DNA of 64,000 nt, from NCBI GenBank assembly GCA_001304995.1, contig BBZU01000004.1, forward strand, positions 62,001 through 126,000. Reading direction: 5' to 3'. Of this stretch, positions 27,246 to 39,138 are shown one piece after another (within the stretch, counting starts at the first letter, position 1; the number at the start of each line of letters is the position of its first letter). The stretch comes from Clostridia bacterium UC5.1-1D10 (GTDB lineage: Bacteria > Bacillota > Clostridia > Lachnospirales > Anaerotignaceae). The notes beneath the pieces were generated by a model. It had not been told where the DNA came from and did no database searches. It saw only the letters and a list, made by a program, of their open reading frames with translations. Made by a program: the position numbers and the translations under genes.

Positions 27246-27931
27246 GATTTTCCCCCTTGTTCCTCCTCACGCAGTACCCAACCAACGCCACGGATGGTAT
27301 GGATGAGTTTCGTGTCATAACCATCATCAATTTTCTTACGGAGTTTACTCATATACACATCCACATTATTGGAATTACTGGAATACTCATAATTCCAAAT
27401 GCGATCTTCAATCTGCTCTCTGGAAACAACATTCCCCTTATTTCGCAAAAGATATTCCAGAATGGAAAATTCCTTTGGCAGCAGGGTAATCTCTTTGCCG
27501 TCTCTTGTAACAACATGGCTTTTTACGTCCATCGTCAGGCTTCCAGCGGTAAAACAGTTATTTCTGTTTCCCGCATGTTTTCTTGTCATAGCCCGAATTC
27601 TTGCCAAAAGCTCATCAAAATCAAAAGGTTTGATCAGATAATCATCTGCCCCTAAATCCAATCCTTTCACTCGATCTGCAATGCTGTCTTTTGCGGTTAA
27701 AAACAGTACAGGAATGTCTTTCCCTTTGTCCCGTAATTCCTGTATCAGCGTATAGCCATCTTTTTTCGGCATCATCACATCCAGTACCACAGCATCATAT
27801 TCCGCGCCCATCAGATGCAGCCATGCTTCTTCTCCATCAAAACAGCCGTCTACGCTGTATCCTTCCCGTTTTAATGTTTTTACCAGCAAACGGTTCATAT
27901 CCATTTCGTCTTCTACAACCAATATCCGCAT
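27242..27931 (-). CDS. OmpR/PhoB family response regulator
   Basis: 229 residues, full length. The receiver domain has acidic pair VVEDEMD, phospho-acceptor Asp51 in DAVVLDVMMPKKDG and the conserved Lys in LIKPFDFDELLARI. The C-terminal winged helix ends with YMSKLRKKIDDGYDTKLIHT and IRGVGWVL. Start ATG 27931 is behind GGAGAGG. It is first gene of the regulator-kinase-PepSY operon. Confidence 0.95.
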   Translation of the reverse strand: MRILVVEDEMDMNRLLVKTLKREGYSVDGCFDGEEAWLHLMGAEYDAVVLDVMMPKKDGYTLIQELRDKGKDIPVLFLTAKDSIADRVKGLDLGADDYLIKPFDFDELLARIRAMTRKHAGNRNNCFTAGSLTMDVKSHVVTRDGKEITLLPKEFSILEYLLRNKGNVVSREQIEDRIWNYEYSSNSNNVDVYMSKLRKKIDDGYDTKLIHTIRGVGWVLREEEQGGKS

Positions 27932-28018
27932 TCGATCCTCTCCTCACAATCTGTACTGATTCCATTACGGCCTTTGTTTTCCATTCCGTCAAATTTAATT
28001 TTTTCTACATCATAACAG

Positions 28019-28050
28019 AAAAGGCAGAACCTTCTCCGGTTCTGCCTTTT
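28019..28050 (-). terminator. Terminator of the ATP synthase operon
   Basis: AAAAGGCAGAACC pairs with GGTTCTGCCTTTT, about 30 bp after the atpC stop codon, with T-rich sequence on the minus strand. Confidence 0.85.
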
Positions 28051-28079
28051 CATTCCATACTACTACTTCATCAAATAAA

Positions 28080-28487
28080 TTACATGAATTTCTTTTCTTT
28101 GATCTTCAAACGTGTCATAGCTCTTGCCATTGCCATTTGACCACGATAATACTCTTTTCGGCTTGTCTGCAAAGCAATGCGTTCCTCTGCACGTTCTTTT
28201 GCTTCCTGCGCACGTTTTGCGTCTACATCTTCCGGTCTTTCCGCACTGTCTACGACTATGGTGACTGTATTCCCCACGACACGGGCAAACCCCTGTCCAA
28301 CAGCTATATAATACCATTTTCCATCCAGTTTATAACGCAGAATGCCAATGGCAATGCCGATTACCATGGAAACATGGTTCGCCAGAACGCCATATTCCCC
28401 ATCGCTGGTGGGAACTACCAAACTTTCGCAGGTACCTTCATAAAACAGACCGCTGCTGGAGGAAATCTTCAACTGAAACTGTGTCAT
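28080..28487 (-). CDS. atpC: ATP synthase F1, epsilon subunit
   Basis: 135 residues: beta-barrel N-terminal domain with the motif DGEYGVLANHVSMV and a two-helix C-terminal domain (AKRAQEAKERAEERI) that can inhibit rotation. Start ATG 28487 is behind AAGGAGG. It is last gene of the atp operon, 12 bp after atpD. Confidence 0.95.
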   Translation of the reverse strand: MTQFQLKISSSSGLFYEGTCESLVVPTSDGEYGVLANHVSMVIGIAIGILRYKLDGKWYYIAVGQGFARVVGNTVTIVVDSAERPEDVDAKRAQEAKERAEERIALQTSRKEYYRGQMAMARAMTRLKIKEKKFM

Positions 28488-28499
28488 ATTGCCGCCTCC

Positions 28500-29912
<1,413 letters not shown>

Positions 29913-30812
29913 TTACAACCGCTTCTTTTTCTGGGCTTTCGCACCAGCAATGACTTCCGTGATTTCCTGTGTGATACTTCCCTGACGCAAGCGGTTGTAC
30001 TGCAGCTGCAATTGCTGTAACATTTCCGTTCCGTTTTTGGTTGCGCCATCCATGGCAACCATACGGTCATTGAGTTCTGCGCAGTAACTTTCTGTCAATG
30101 CACTGAAAATAATGCCCTGCATGGTAATAGGTGCCAATTGGTTGAACACAGAAGCCGCATCTGGGAAAAACTCTTCCGGTACTTCCGGCTCGTCACCTTC
30201 CGGCAGCCCCATATCTTTATGATAAAACTGCTCACGGGAAAGAGGCAGTAACTTCATCATCACGGGTTCCGATTGCAGACCATTTTTCATACGTGTATAA
30301 ATGATATATACTTCTTGCACTCGTTCATTTCTTACTTCATCCAGCAGGTCTACCGTAATCTGCCTTGCTCGCTGCAAAGTAGGCTTTTGAGAAGAATATA
30401 AAAAATCTTCTTCAAAGGGAATCTGTTTGTGCAAAAAATAATGGCGTCCCACCTGTCCAATGACAAAGAAACGAGCATCGGGATGGGCATGATATTCCTG
30501 TTCTGCTTTCTTTTCCACGTTCAAATTATATGCCCCAGCAAGACCTTTATCTGCCGTGATGACAATATAAGCCCGTTTCCCGGCAAAATCGGGGCCATCC
30601 ACAGGTTCCAAAAAGCGATGTTCCATTTCTGGTATATGATGCAAAATGTCGCCAATGCTTCGGCGAATGGTATGAAAGTAATCATACACCTGCTCCATAT
30701 TTTTTCTTGCTTTTCGCAATTTGGATGAGGAGATCAGATACATTGCATTTGTGATCTTCATGGTGTCTGAAATACTTTTCATACGATCCTGAATTTCTTT
30801 ACTGCTTGCCAT
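29913..30812 (-). CDS. atpG: ATP synthase F1, gamma subunit
   Basis: Central-stalk rotor subunit, 299 residues, slightly longer than usual. It begins MASSKEIQDRMKSISDTMKI, with the long coiled-coil N-terminal helix, then ITADKGLAGAYNLN, and ends with the matching C-terminal helix containing RLRQGSITQEITEVIAGA. Its ATG (30812, GGAGCAAGGAT upstream) overlaps the end of atpA by 14 bp, so translation is coupled. Confidence 0.95.
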   Translation of the reverse strand: MASSKEIQDRMKSISDTMKITNAMYLISSSKLRKARKNMEQVYDYFHTIRRSIGDILHHIPEMEHRFLEPVDGPDFAGKRAYIVITADKGLAGAYNLNVEKKAEQEYHAHPDARFFVIGQVGRHYFLHKQIPFEEDFLYSSQKPTLQRARQITVDLLDEVRNERVQEVYIIYTRMKNGLQSEPVMMKLLPLSREQFYHKDMGLPEGDEPEVPEEFFPDAASVFNQLAPITMQGIIFSALTESYCAELNDRMVAMDGATKNGTEMLQQLQLQYNRLRQGSITQEITEVIAGAKAQKKKRL

Positions 30813-32574
30813 ATCCTTGCTCCTTCTTGAATACGTCTAATTCTGCCAGAACAGCTTCTTTCTGTTCCGGTGTAAATTGTTTTTCATTTCTGATAAATTC
30901 CAGAATTTCAGGTTTATTTTCTTCCATATGTCCATAAAAGTCAGCCACAAAACCAGCGACCTTTTCTTTAGGAATGCCAAGGAGTTTCCTACTGGTGGCA
31001 ACACAAAGGGTAATAACCTGTCTTTCCAGAGATTTTGGCTGATACAAAGGCTGTTTCAGCAATTCCATCAGCTGCTGACCATATTCGATCTGTTCTCTTG
31101 TGCTGGTATCCAGTTCAGAACTGAACTGGGAGAAAGATTCGATTTCCTTATACTGCGCCAAGTCGATACGCAATGTACCGCTGACACTCTTAATAGCTTT
31201 GGTCTGTGCCGCACCGCCTACACGGGATACGGAAAGACCTACGTTAACCGCAGGGCGGAAACCTTCGAAGAACAAATCGCTTTCCAGATAAATCTGACCA
31301 TCGGTAATAGAAATAACGTTGGTAGGGATGTACGCAGAAACGTCCCCTGCCTGTGTTTCTATGATGGGCAGTGCAGTAATGGAGCCGCCCCCATGGGCTT
31401 CATCCATACGGCAAGAACGTTCCAACAATCTAGAATGCAAATAGAATACGTCACCAGGATATGCTTCACGTCCGGGAGAACGTTCCAACAACAAGGACAG
31501 CGCACGATATGCCACCGCATGTTTTGACAGATCATCATAAACAATGAGAACATCTTTTCCCTGATCCATGAAGTATTCCGCAATGGCAGTACCGGAATAA
31601 GGTGCCAGGTACTGCAACGCTGCTGGTGCGCTGGCTGTTGCCGCAACTACAACGGTATAATCCATAGCACCATGCTTTTTCAAATTGGTCATAACCTGCG
31701 CAATGGTAGAGGCTTTCTGACCAATGGCTACATATACACAGATGACATCTTTATCTTTCTGGTTCAAAATGGTATCTACGACAATGGCTGTTTTACCAGT
31801 CTGTCTGTCGCCGATAATCAATTCTCTCTGACCACGTCCAATAGGGAACATAGAGTCAATGGCCATGATCCCTGTCTGCAAAGGAACATTGACGGACTGT
31901 CTTTCAATGACGCCAGCTGCTTTTCTTTCCAGCATATACCAGTCTTTTGCCTCAATTTCACCTTTGCCGTCAATGGGAGCACCCAAGGCATCCACAACAC
32001 GTCCCAGAATGCTGTCCCCTACGGGAATACCGGCTCTGCGTTTGGTACGCAGCACACGGGTGCCTTCTGTCAAAGTCTGTTCGTCACCCAGAACCATGCA
32101 AAGGATTTCTGTTTCATCGATATTCTGTACCAGACCTTTCAGACCGTTTTCAAACAATACGATTTCACCATACATGGCTTTTGAGATACCTTTTACCGCA
32201 GCAATCCCATCATGAAGATGGTGTACATAGCCGCCTTCCTCGATGGAAAATTCATCTTCAAAACCATTGATATCACTTTTCATAATGGAGATGATATCTT
32301 CTCTGCCTTTTTCTTTCCGAAGCTGACGTTCCAGTTTGTCAAAAGTCAGTTTGAATGTATTGTCAAAGACTTTATTCCCAATCTGAAGCATATAACCGCC
32401 CAGAATGTCATCATTTTGATGTTCCTCCAGCACCACGTCTGTGGCATTGTATGTTTTCTGGAGGATTTTTTTCAGCTCCTGCAAATCTCCTTCAGAAGGT
32501 CTTTTGGCATAATGAATGATCGCCTTCAAAATTCGATTTTCTTCAAAAAATTCTTTTGTGAAATTTTCTGCCAT
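30799..32574 (-). CDS. atpA: ATP synthase alpha subunit with N-terminal delta (OSCP) C-terminal-domain extension
   Basis: 591 residues against a usual ~505. From about residue 93 it is a normal alpha subunit: nucleotide site GDRQTGKTAIVV, then APYSGTAIAEYFMDQGKDVL and RSPGREAYPGDVFYLHSRLL. Residues ~15-88 match the C-terminal half of the delta subunit: KRPSEGDLQELKKILQKTYN, then DDILGGYMLQIGNKVFDN and LERQL, the part that binds subunit b. There is no atpH between atpF and atpA. The atpF stop and the atpA ATG overlap (TGATG), leaving no room for one. So the peripheral stalk seems to attach through a delta-CTD fused to alpha, without the delta N-terminal bundle. The frame is continuous, so no frameshift creates the fusion. 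Confidence 0.93.
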   Translation of the reverse strand: MAENFTKEFFEENRILKAIIHYAKRPSEGDLQELKKILQKTYNATDVVLEEHQNDDILGGYMLQIGNKVFDNTFKLTFDKLERQLRKEKGREDIISIMKSDINGFEDEFSIEEGGYVHHLHDGIAAVKGISKAMYGEIVLFENGLKGLVQNIDETEILCMVLGDEQTLTEGTRVLRTKRRAGIPVGDSILGRVVDALGAPIDGKGEIEAKDWYMLERKAAGVIERQSVNVPLQTGIMAIDSMFPIGRGQRELIIGDRQTGKTAIVVDTILNQKDKDVICVYVAIGQKASTIAQVMTNLKKHGAMDYTVVVAATASAPAALQYLAPYSGTAIAEYFMDQGKDVLIVYDDLSKHAVAYRALSLLLERSPGREAYPGDVFYLHSRLLERSCRMDEAHGGGSITALPIIETQAGDVSAYIPTNVISITDGQIYLESDLFFEGFRPAVNVGLSVSRVGGAAQTKAIKSVSGTLRIDLAQYKEIESFSQFSSELDTSTREQIEYGQQLMELLKQPLYQPKSLERQVITLCVATSRKLLGIPKEKVAGFVADFYGHMEENKPEILEFIRNEKQFTPEQKEAVLAELDVFKKEQGYGKQ

Positions 32575-33056
32575 CACGCTTCACCTACCTTCTTCAGCAA
32601 ATCTTCAAAGAGCGCTTTTTCTTTTTCTTCGTTGATATTGTTCCCCATTGCTTTTCTTGCAGCAAGCATGGCAATGGTAACCATTTCATCCTGGGTATCT
32701 GCCAGCAGTTTTTTCCGTTCCTGCTCAGCCTGCTTTCTGGATGAAATCAAAATGCGTTTTGCCTCTTCTTCAGAAGCCTGCAATTGTTCTTTTTCTTTTC
32801 TGCTGGCTGCCTCCAAAATGCGCTGTGCCTTTTCCCTTGCCTCTTTTGTGGCATTTTCCACGGTTTCCCGGACCTGCTGGAGATTCTGGTTTGCCAATGC
32901 CTCCTGCTCTTTGGCATGATCCATCTGTCCCTGAATCATTTCCTGCCGCTGATCCAGAACTTTTTGTACCCTTGCGAACAGAAATTTTTTCAAAAGGACA
33001 TACAGTACGATCAAATCAACAAAAGTCCAAATAATATTCCAATTCAGCGTTAACAT
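32574..33056 (-). CDS. atpF: ATP synthase F0, b subunit
   Basis: Peripheral-stalk subunit of 160 residues. It has one N-terminal membrane helix (LNWNIIWTFVDLIVLYVLLK), then a long charged helix with many Glu, Lys, Gln and Ala heptads. The preferred start is ATG 33056, eight bases after AGGAG; a GTG lies two codons earlier. The length is complete, so it is not a b-delta fusion. Its stop codon overlaps the atpA start by one base. Confidence 0.95.
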   Translation of the reverse strand: MLTLNWNIIWTFVDLIVLYVLLKKFLFARVQKVLDQRQEMIQGQMDHAKEQEALANQNLQQVRETVENATKEAREKAQRILEAASRKEKEQLQASEEEAKRILISSRKQAEQERKKLLADTQDEMVTIAMLAARKAMGNNINEEKEKALFEDLLKKVGEA

Positions 33057-33074
33057 TTCCACATTCTCCTTTTA

Positions 33075-34021
<947 letters not shown>

Positions 34022-34041
34022 ATGATTACTCCTTTTTTACA

Positions 34042-34521
34042 TTATTGTACACTTCCTACCGGGAAAGCACTGCGGAATACTTTTCGTACAATGGGGCCTG
34101 CAATGAGCAGCTGGAATGGCAAAGCCATGATAAAGTTTTTGGGAATATTGGTCAGCCAGATCATACCAAGCTGTCCCCACTCTCCCGTTCTGACACATAC
34201 TTCCAGTCCGCCATACAAACTCATGACAATGACCATAGGCACAACCATACATGTGGAAATGCAAATGACCTTACGCAGTGTGCTGCTTTCAGGTTTTACC
34301 AGAAAGCGGAAGGCAAAGCCTTTTGCCAATTTGGAAACCAAAAACCAGTCAAAGCACATGGCGTATATGTAAGCAATGGGAAAACCAAGCCAGCCTTCCC
34401 GCAACACATCAAAAGATGGCCCGCCCATATGGAGCGTAACATTATACATGCTCATCCAAAACACCATTACAAAACACATCAATACAGTATAAATCAGACT
34501 TTCTCTTTTATTCTGCGGCAT
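34042..34521 (-). CDS. DUF2798 family membrane protein at the head of the atp operon
   Basis: 159 residues from ATG 34521 behind AAAGGAGGATAATT; an in-frame upstream extension is rejected. It has about four membrane segments, starting MPQNKRESLIYTVLMCFVMV, and two copies of a short hydrophobic pattern typical of DUF2798. It occupies the position where atpI is normally found, 20 bp before atpB. A role in assembling or supporting the F0 sector is possible by position only; the family has no known function. Confidence 0.75.
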   Translation of the reverse strand: MPQNKRESLIYTVLMCFVMVFWMSMYNVTLHMGGPSFDVLREGWLGFPIAYIYAMCFDWFLVSKLAKGFAFRFLVKPESSTLRKVICISTCMVVPMVIVMSLYGGLEVCVRTGEWGQLGMIWLTNIPKNFIMALPFQLLIAGPIVRKVFRSAFPVGSVQ

Positions 34522-35118
34522 AATTATCCTCCTTTTATTTCCATTACTGCCTTTTTTGTCCACAAGAAATATTGTAGTAATTTCTTTTGTGTCATGTAAG
34601 TGTTTTTTTATTTTCGTCTTTTTTCTCTGAAATCGGCAGAAATGATTTCATTTTGTAGGAAATTATACCCAATGTCTTTTGAGAACATGCAGGACAATTC
34701 AAACAATAGAATTGCCAAAGAATTTTCTGATTTTTTCACTGTGAAACTGTCTTTTTTTCAGTACTTTCCGATCGTGTATTTTCTTTTTTGCATTTTTTGC
34801 TGCCTCATCCCTTCTTTCTGTCTCCGCAACAAACCACATCCGGCATCTCCAGAAATATCAGTTCGTCTGCGCTTCCCATTCGGGCGTTCACAAAAATAAC
34901 AAATATTTGATTCCATAATTCCTTATTACCATTATGAGATAAAAACCACTACGGGTATTCTCATATGCTCTGGCATACTAGATGTAATCCAGCATCCTAT
35001 TTTCATTGTCCTCGTCCAATCACACCACACTCCTTTGTTGTCATAAATTCCAGGGTGTTTCCGTGTATTGATGATATACGCTTCGAACACGCACTCATAT
35101 TAGCACTACAATTACAAC

Positions 35119-35134
35119 ATGTCAATATTTACAT
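35119..35134. promoter_or_regulatory. PadR operator 1 (ATGT-N8-ACAT)
   Basis: Matches the PadR-family consensus ATGT, eight bases, ACAT, 109 bp upstream of the padR start codon. Confidence 0.75.
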
Positions 35135-35146
35135 GTTTAAAATTCC

Positions 35147-35162
35147 ATGTTTTTTTTAACAT
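35147..35162. promoter_or_regulatory. PadR operator 2 (ATGT-N8-ACAT)
   Basis: Second exact match to the consensus, 28 bp from the first, just upstream of a TATAAT -10 box at about 35194-35199. It indicates autoregulation. Confidence 0.75.
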
Positions 35163-35242
35163 GTAATTCTAGTCAAGTTAAAATGTTTGTGATATAATAC
35201 AATTGATTTTCATGGCATAGGTACAAATAAGGAGTGAAATAT

Positions 35243-35800
35243 ATGGGGACGTTAAAATATGCCATCCTTGGGTTATTGAACCGACAAGAGATGACAGGCT
35301 ATGAATTGACAAAAGCAATTGAACACAGCCTTCTGGGATCATGGCGCGCAAAACACAGCCAAATTTATCCTGAATTAAAATCTTTGACACAAAAAGGGCT
35401 GGTAAAATATGAAGTTGAGATTTCCGGTACTGTATTGGAAAAGAAGGTATATTCCATTACAGAAGAAGGACGCAGCGATTTTTTGCATTGGGAATCCAAA
35501 AAACTTCCATTGCAGCCAAACACCAAAGATGAATTTCGGCTGCAATTATACTTTTCCAGTTGTCTTCCACCGGAAAAACGCATTGAACTACTGGAACACC
35601 AATTAGCCCTGCATCAAGCAAAATTACAGAAACTAAAACGGATCATACAGAAATTTGATTCCATTCCGCCTACGGAGGAACCTTATTTTAGTGATTACTT
35701 AGTTCTAGGTGGTGCAGTTGTCAGAGAGGAAACAAGCTGTCATTGGTTAAAAACATGTATTGACCTTTGCCAACAGCGGCTTTCCTCACAAAAAAAATGA
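35243..35800 (+). CDS. PadR family transcriptional regulator
   Basis: 185 residues from ATG 35243 behind AAGGAGTGAAATAT. The winged-helix N-terminus begins MGTLKYAILGLLNRQEMTGY and includes SQIYPELKSLTQKGLVKYEV. The C-terminal helical part (VirR-like dimerisation domain) is complete. Two consensus PadR operators lie upstream, so it controls itself. No transporter or detoxification gene is adjacent, so its other targets are unknown; ligand classes for the family are phenolic acids and drugs. Confidence 0.92.
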   Translation: MGTLKYAILGLLNRQEMTGYELTKAIEHSLLGSWRAKHSQIYPELKSLTQKGLVKYEVEISGTVLEKKVYSITEEGRSDFLHWESKKLPLQPNTKDEFRLQLYFSSCLPPEKRIELLEHQLALHQAKLQKLKRIIQKFDSIPPTEEPYFSDYLVLGGAVVREETSCHWLKTCIDLCQQRLSSQKK

Positions 35801-35921
35801 TGCTCTCTTCAAATCTGCATCATACATTTCAAATTTTCAAGCCATCCATTTTCTGAATATCTCAGAAAAATTTCAAACCTTTTCAGATTCCATTTCTGCT
35901 CTTCCAAAAGACAAATATTCT

Positions 35922-35940
35922 ATATGACACCATGTCATAT
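35922..35940. repeat. Inverted repeat ATATGACA-CCA-TGTCATAT
   Basis: Perfect eight-base arms with a three-base centre in the 334-bp gap between padR and pflB. It may be an operator or a weak terminator. The rest of this gap shows only the pfl terminator. Confidence 0.35.
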
Positions 35941-36087
35941 CTAAGCACTGTCCGCACAGAGTGGACTCTGGTCTCATAATGTCCTATAACCAACATCGAC
36001 ATATACTACCACTTATTTACAGAAATGTAAATTAATACTTTTATATCTTTACATTATTTTCACATCGGATGGAAATTGTTACAAAAT

Positions 36088-36126
36088 AAAAAGCCGAGAC
36101 TCTATAAAGAGCTCGACTTTTTTTAT
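36088..36126 (-). terminator. Terminator of the pfl operon
   Basis: AAGCCGAGACTC/GAGCTCGACTT imperfect stem with T-runs on both strands, about 10 bp after the pflB stop codon. Confidence 0.7.
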
Positions 36127-36134
36127 TTTCATAT

Positions 36135-38367
36135 TTATACCGCTTCATGGAAGGTACGCATAATAACTTCTCTCTGCTGGTCTTTAGACAAGCGATTGAA
36201 ATTTACAGCATAACCAGAAACACGAATGGTCAGTGTTGGATATTTTTCAGGATGTTCCATGGCATCCAACAGAATATCTCTATTCATGACATTGACATTC
36301 AGATGGTGTGCTCCCTGATAGAAATAACCATCCAGAATATGAACCAGATTTTCAATACGTTGTGTTTCATCTTTTCCTAAGGCATCAGGAACAATGGAGA
36401 ATGTATTGGAAACACCATCCTGGCAGACATTTCTGTAAGGAATTTTTGCGACAGAATTCAAAGAAGCCAACGCTCCATTTTCATCTCTGCCATGCATGGG
36501 GTTTGCACCAGGAGCTAAAGGTTCCCCATGCTTTCTGCCATCTGGTGTTGTACCAGTCTTCTTTCCATACATCACATTACTGGTGATGGTCAGAGCAGAC
36601 AAAGTATGCTTTGCATTGCGATAAATAGGATGTTTCTTCAACGCATTGGAAAAATAAGTTGCCACTTCCACTGCCAGTTCATCCACACGGTCGTCGTCAT
36701 TGCCATATTTCGGGAAATCCCCTTCTACGTTAAAATCAACGGTTACACCGTTTTCATCCCGCACAGGAGTCACATTGGCAAATTTGATGGCGGAAAGAGA
36801 GTCTGCCACAACGGAAATACCTGCCATACCAAAGGCAGTCAGTCGTTCCACATTGCCGTCATGGAGCGCCATCTGACTTGCTTCATATGCATATTTATCG
36901 TGCATATAGTGGATGATATTGATGGTATCCACATAAAGCTCCGCAACATAGTCCAGCACTTTTTTTATAACGATCCCAAACTTCGTCAAAATCAAGTACA
37001 TCTTTTTCCAATGGTTCAATGCCTGGAACCACTGGCACTTTTTGCAGTTCATCCACACCGGCATTCAACGCCATCAGCAAGGATTTTGCCAGATTTGCTC
37101 TTGCGCCGAAGAACTGCATCTGTTTTCCCACACGCATAGCAGATACACAGCAGGAGATAGCGTAATCATCGCCGTAAAGAGGACGCATGACATCGTCATT
37201 TTCATACTGGATAGAGTCTGTCAAAATACTCATTTTCCCACAATATTTCTTAAATTCTTCAGGAAGATCTCTGCTCCACAGAACAGTCATATTGGGTTCT
37301 GGCGCTGTTCCCAGATTTGTCAGGGTATGCAGATAACGGAAAGAGTTTTTTGTAACCAAAGGTCTGCCGTTAATGCTGACACCGCCAATGGCTTCTGTCA
37401 CCCACGTGGGATCTCCACCGAAAAGTTCATTATATTCCGGTGTTCTCAGATGTCGCACCAGTCTTAATTTAATGATGAACTGATCGATCAGTTCCTGTGC
37501 TTCTTTTTCTGTAATTACACCGTTTTTCAAATCTCTTTCAATATAAATATCGAGGAAAGTGGATGTACGGCCCAGAGAAATGGCCGCTCCGTTGTTTTCT
37601 TTTACCCCTGCCAGATACGCCATATACAAAAACTGTACGGCTTCTTTGGCATTTTTTGCAGGTTCGCTGATATCCACACCATATTTCTTTGCCATGGATT
37701 TCATTTCTTTCAGTGCCTGAATCTGCATGCTGATTTCTTCTCGCAAACGGATTCTTTCATCTGTCATAGGCCCATCAAACATATCCTGTTCTTTCTCTTT
37801 TTCACCAATGAGAAAATCAACACCATACAAAGCAACTCTTCTATAATCTCCAATGACACGTCCACGACCATAGGCATCAGGTAAGCCTGTCAGAAGGCCC
37901 ACATGTCTCGCCACCTTTGTTCTCTTTGGATATGCGTCGAATACGCCTTCGTTATGGGTTTTCCGATAAGCATGGAAATCCTTTTCCAACTGTGGATTCA
38001 ATTCATAGCCATACTGCTCCAATGCACTTTTTGCCATTTTCATGCCGCCATAAAGGTTTACGATCCGTTTCAGAGGCGCATCTGTCTGTAAGCCAACAAT
38101 GACTTCGTTCTCCTGATCGATGTACCCAGGCGCGAAATTATCAATGCCGGATACAATATTGGTTTCTACATCCAAAATGCCCTTTTTCATTTCTTCCAAA
38201 ATCAGTTCATGGCATTTATCCCATACTTTCTGTGTTCTATCTGTAACCCCTTCCAGGAAGGTGTCATCGCCTTCGTAAAGGGTGTAATTCTTCTGAATAA
38301 AGTTTCTGACATCAATTTCGTTTGTCCATTTTCCTATCTGAAAACCCTGCCAAGCTGTTGTATTCAT
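36135..38367 (-). CDS. pflB: Formate C-acetyltransferase (pyruvate formate-lyase; frameshifted)
   Basis: Glycyl-radical enzyme converting pyruvate and CoA to acetyl-CoA and formate, central to anaerobic fermentation. Start ATG 38367 has AAAGGATGA upstream. Catalytic cysteines are in [15 protein letters not shown]. The radical glycine is in the C-terminal [20 protein letters not shown]. The frame breaks at a seven-base A/T run (36960-36966). Removing one base joins WDRYKK to [16 protein letters not shown] and gives 743 residues, the normal size. It lies 27 bp after pflA in a riboswitch-controlled operon. Confidence 0.96.
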
Positions 38368-38394
38368 ATTTACGTCATCCTTTCTAACCACAAG

Positions 38395-39108
38395 TTATGC
38401 AATCATTTCCGTCAATACATTTTGAAGATACTGTAATTTTTTCTGTTCCAAAGACGGAACATTTTCCAGAGAATAAGGAATGCCTAAGGTATGGTATTTC
38501 TCCACGCCCATGGTATGATAAGGCAAAAGTTCCACTTTCTGCACGTTGGGGATTGTTTTAATCATTTCTCCCAATTGCCGGATATGCGATTCCCCGTCAG
38601 TCAGACCAGGCACCACCACATGTCTGATCCAAAGAGGAACACCATTTGCCTTCACCGCTTCCAAAAACGCCGTAGCAACAGTAATCTCTCCTCCTGTCAG
38701 CTCATGATAGTTCTCCGGTACCATATGCTTGATGTCAAAAATCACCAGATCTGTATAATCCAGCAATGCATCATAGGAGCCATTTCCATATCCTGCCGTA
38801 TCTAGGCATGTGGAAATATTTTCTGCCTTGCAGGCTTTGAACAATTCTGTTACAAACTCTGCCTGTAACAAAGGTTCCCCACCGGAACAGGTGACACCAC
38901 CTGTTTTGCCATAATAGGGACGATAACGTTTCAGCATCTTCATAATTTGATCTACATCCATTTCTTTTTCGCCGGAGAGCTGCCATGTATCAGGGTTATG
39001 GCAGTAACGGCACCGAAGTCGGCACCCCTGCAGAAAAAGAACGGTACGGATTCCAGGCCCATCCACAAGTCCCATAGACTCAATGGAATGGATTTTTCCT
39101 GCTTGCAT
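38395..39108 (-). CDS. pflA: Pyruvate formate-lyase activating enzyme
   Basis: Radical-SAM enzyme that installs the glycyl radical on PflB. It has 237 residues from ATG 39108 behind GAGGTGATGAT. The cluster motif is CRLRCRYC with Cys29, Cys33 and Cys36, preceded by SMGLVDGPGIRTVLFLQGC and followed by GGVTCSGGEPLLQ. Unusually it comes before pflB in the operon, directly after the ZTP riboswitch. The longer upstream open frame is riboswitch sequence and is rejected. Confidence 0.95.
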   Translation of the reverse strand: MQAGKIHSIESMGLVDGPGIRTVLFLQGCRLRCRYCHNPDTWQLSGEKEMDVDQIMKMLKRYRPYYGKTGGVTCSGGEPLLQAEFVTELFKACKAENISTCLDTAGYGNGSYDALLDYTDLVIFDIKHMVPENYHELTGGEITVATAFLEAVKANGVPLWIRHVVVPGLTDGESHIRQLGEMIKTIPNVQKVELLPYHTMGVEKYHTLGIPYSLENVPSLEQKKLQYLQNVLTEMIA

Positions 39109-39138
39109 ATCATCACCTCTTTCTATCCAATTTTTTGA

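Larger units (their letters stand above)
34522..35242. other. Intergenic region between atp operon and padR
   Basis: About 720 bp, AT-rich. The left part must carry the atp operon promoter on the minus strand, but no convincing -35/-10 pair stands out. The right part carries the padR operators and promoter (listed separately). Open frames in 34600-34900 lack ribosome-binding sites and coding character. Confidence 0.5.

Noticed and set aside
30799-32574. Delta-alpha fusion as a frameshift artefact
   Set aside because: The reading frame is continuous with no homopolymer lesion at the junction, the delta N-terminal half is missing altogether, and the upstream atpF stop overlaps the fusion start.
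34600-34899. Plus-strand 99-residue open frame upstream of padR
   Set aside because: No ribosome-binding site, odd composition (Phe/Ser/Cys-rich) and no recognisable pattern in AT-rich intergenic DNA.
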